Origin: Rhizobium sp. ICMP 5592
Lineage (GTDB): Bacteria; Pseudomonadota; Alphaproteobacteria; Rhizobiales; Rhizobiaceae
Assembly (NCBI RefSeq): GCF_009498525.1
Contig: NZ_QSNT01000007.1
Span: forward strand, 162,299 to 226,298
DNA length: 64,000 nucleotides
Direction: 5' to 3'
The translations under genes and the position numbers were made by a program. Below are positions 62,801 through 64,000 of this stretch, piece by piece (positions within the stretch are counted from its first letter, which is position 1; the number at the start of each line of letters is the position of its first letter). The notes beneath the pieces were generated by a model that was not told where the DNA came from, made no database searches, and saw nothing but the letters and a program-made list of their open reading frames with translations.

Positions 62801-63844
62801 TTAAGCTGCACATGCCAGATCTGGCTGAACAGCAGGTTTTCGATAATTTTCGCCGGTGACCATCATCTTCCAGGCGATGCGGGCCATCTTGTTGGCGAGC
62901 GCCACGGCTGCGAGCTTGGGTGGCTTGCGCTTGAGCAGGTTGACAAGCCAGGGCGAGGCGTACTTGCCACGACCAGCACGAACCTGACGAAGAAGTGAAG
63001 TCGCTCCTAGCACCATTGCGCTTCGCAACGCTTCGTCGCCTGCGCGCGTGATGACGCCAAGCCGGGTTTTTCCGGCGGTCGAATGATCCCTGGGCGTCAG
63101 ACCAATCCAGGCGGCGAAGTCGCGCCCCGATCGGAAGAGCTCGGGCGCCGGTGTCTTCATCGTCAGCAGCGAGGCGACGATTGGGCCGACAGCGGGGATC
63201 TGAGCCAGCCGCCGGCTGCACTCGTTTTCGCGGTGCCACGCCATCAGCTTTGCCTCGATGGTCTCCAGTTCGGCTTGCAACTGCGCATATTCCTTCGCGT
63301 GAAGTGCGAACAGCGTGCGCGCCAACTCGGGCAAACTCTCATCGGCTGCGATCCGCTCGAGCAGCGGCTCGACCTTGCACATGCCCTTGGCGGCGGTTAG
63401 TCCGAACTCGGCGGCATAGCCCCGGATCGCGTTGGCGAGTTGGGTGCGGTTGCGGATCAGCCGGTCGCGCATGCCAACCAGCATCAACGCCGCCTGGCTC
63501 TCGACGCCCTTGATTGGAACGAAGCGCATCGTCGGCCGGCTCATCGCTTCGCACACTGCCTCGGCATCAGCGGCATCGTTCTTGCCGCGCTTGACATAGG
63601 GCTTGACGTATTGCGGCGGAAGCAGCTTCACCTCGTGCCCCAGCGAGCCCAGCAACCGCGCCCAGTGATGCGATCCCCCGCACGCCTCGATCCCCACCAC
63701 CGTCGGCGGAAGCTTCTCGAAGAACGCCACCATCTCCTTGCGCCGCAGCTTCTTGCGCAGCACTGGCTGCTCGGCGGCATTCACACCATGAAGCTGGAAA
63801 AAATGCTTAGACGTGTCCATTCCGATTCTGATAATTTGTTCCAC
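62801..63844 (-). CDS. IS110-family transposase
   Basis: A 347-residue DEDD-type transposase. The N-terminal catalytic domain carries the first Asp in RIGMDTSKHFF near residue 10, the Glu in VVGIEACGGSHHW near 51, and the Asp residues in GKNDAADAEAV near 87; the C-terminal domain has LAQIPAVGPIVASLL and FAAWIGLTPRDHSTAGK with the conserved Ser near 255. The start is GTG at 63844, six bases after AGGAGG. The full frame is intact, so the element may be active. IS110 elements lack inverted repeats, so I cannot set the exact ends; about 150 bases upstream of the gene remain in the window. Confidence 0.9.
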   Translation of the reverse strand: MEQIIRIGMDTSKHFFQLHGVNAAEQPVLRKKLRRKEMVAFFEKLPPTVVGIEACGGSHHWARLLGSLGHEVKLLPPQYVKPYVKRGKNDAADAEAVCEAMSRPTMRFVPIKGVESQAALMLVGMRDRLIRNRTQLANAIRGYAAEFGLTAAKGMCKVEPLLERIAADESLPELARTLFALHAKEYAQLQAELETIEAKLMAWHRENECSRRLAQIPAVGPIVASLLTMKTPAPELFRSGRDFAAWIGLTPRDHSTAGKTRLGVITRAGDEALRSAMVLGATSLLRQVRAGRGKYASPWLVNLLKRKPPKLAAVALANKMARIAWKMMVTGENYRKPAVQPDLACAA

Positions 63845-64000
63845 GGACGGCCTCCTTTGCTTGAGATCTGCAACGACCTCATGCTGGCACATTTCGATGC
63901 CGTTCGGGGGTCGTCCACCCCAACAATTTTCGTCTCGTTGGAATTGAGCAAATCGACATGGCTCGTGACAGCTCTATCGCCAGGAAGTGAAAAGATGTCA

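Overview
The window is about 64 kb of alphaproteobacterial chromosome, almost certainly a Rhizobium (Rhizobiaceae). The markers are a 1153-residue biotin-dependent pyruvate carboxylase that closely resembles the well-studied Rhizobium etli enzyme, the cyclic beta-1,2-glucan genes ndvA and ndvB, a second RpoH sigma factor, CarD, the phaA-phaB/phaR polyhydroxybutyrate genes, a RopA-type porin and rhizobial intergenic palindromic repeats. The pyruvate carboxylase differs enough from R. etli (recalled, not aligned) that I would not name that species. Most of the window is core chromosome; roughly the last 5 kb (59-64 kb) is accessory.

Layout. 1-1.9 kb: end of a thiamine/TPP ABC importer (thiP, thiQ). 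2.2-10.2 kb: a lipoprotein M48 metalloprotease, then the leftward set helicase - S4 RNA-binding protein - ferredoxin FdxA - CarD, a terminator, and rpoH2 with its own general-stress (EcfG-type) promoter signature. 10.25-11.5 kb: a 1.27-kb gene-free region packed with GANTC (CcrM methylation) sites and four copies of a two-part repeat with fixed internal spacing; this is the most unusual DNA in the window. 11.5-12.3 kb: three small membrane or envelope proteins, the first behind a second EcfG-like promoter. 12.4-15.2 kb: polyhydroxybutyrate synthesis (phaAB) divergent from its regulator phaR. 15.4-24.7 kb: housekeeping and transport genes (rpmF, a glutathione S-transferase, mtgA, ispA, a LysE exporter, ispG, MFS and EamA transporters, a short-chain dehydrogenase, a LysR regulator). 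24.8-26.7 kb: a cupin, an ArsR/SRPBCC pair and a ClpP paralogue. 26.9-29.2 kb: a complete polar amino-acid ABC importer. 29.3-34.6 kb: a metallo-beta-lactamase-fold hydrolase, pyruvate carboxylase and an orphan LuxR-type regulator.

34.9-48.2 kb is a glucan locus: ndvA (exporter), a porin, opgC (likely succinyl substitution of the glucan) and the 2836-residue ndvB synthase, with a perfect 15-bp hairpin between ndvB and opgC. 48.6-58.9 kb holds an XRE/cupin regulator, two small proteins, a dipeptide ABC importer operon led by an M19 dipeptidase, a LysE exporter and a secreted GH5 glycosidase. 59-64 kb holds an IS3-family element with a broken transposase that has cut off a substrate-binding-protein gene, a DUF4143 ATPase, a small Cys-rich peptide gene and an IS110-family transposase.

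Themes: stress control (RpoH2, EcfG sites, CarD), carbon storage and anaplerosis (Pha, Pyc), and envelope/osmoprotection (NdvA, NdvB, OpgC, porin). Gene boundaries come from reading frames, start context and overlaps; functions come from motif recognition without database searches.
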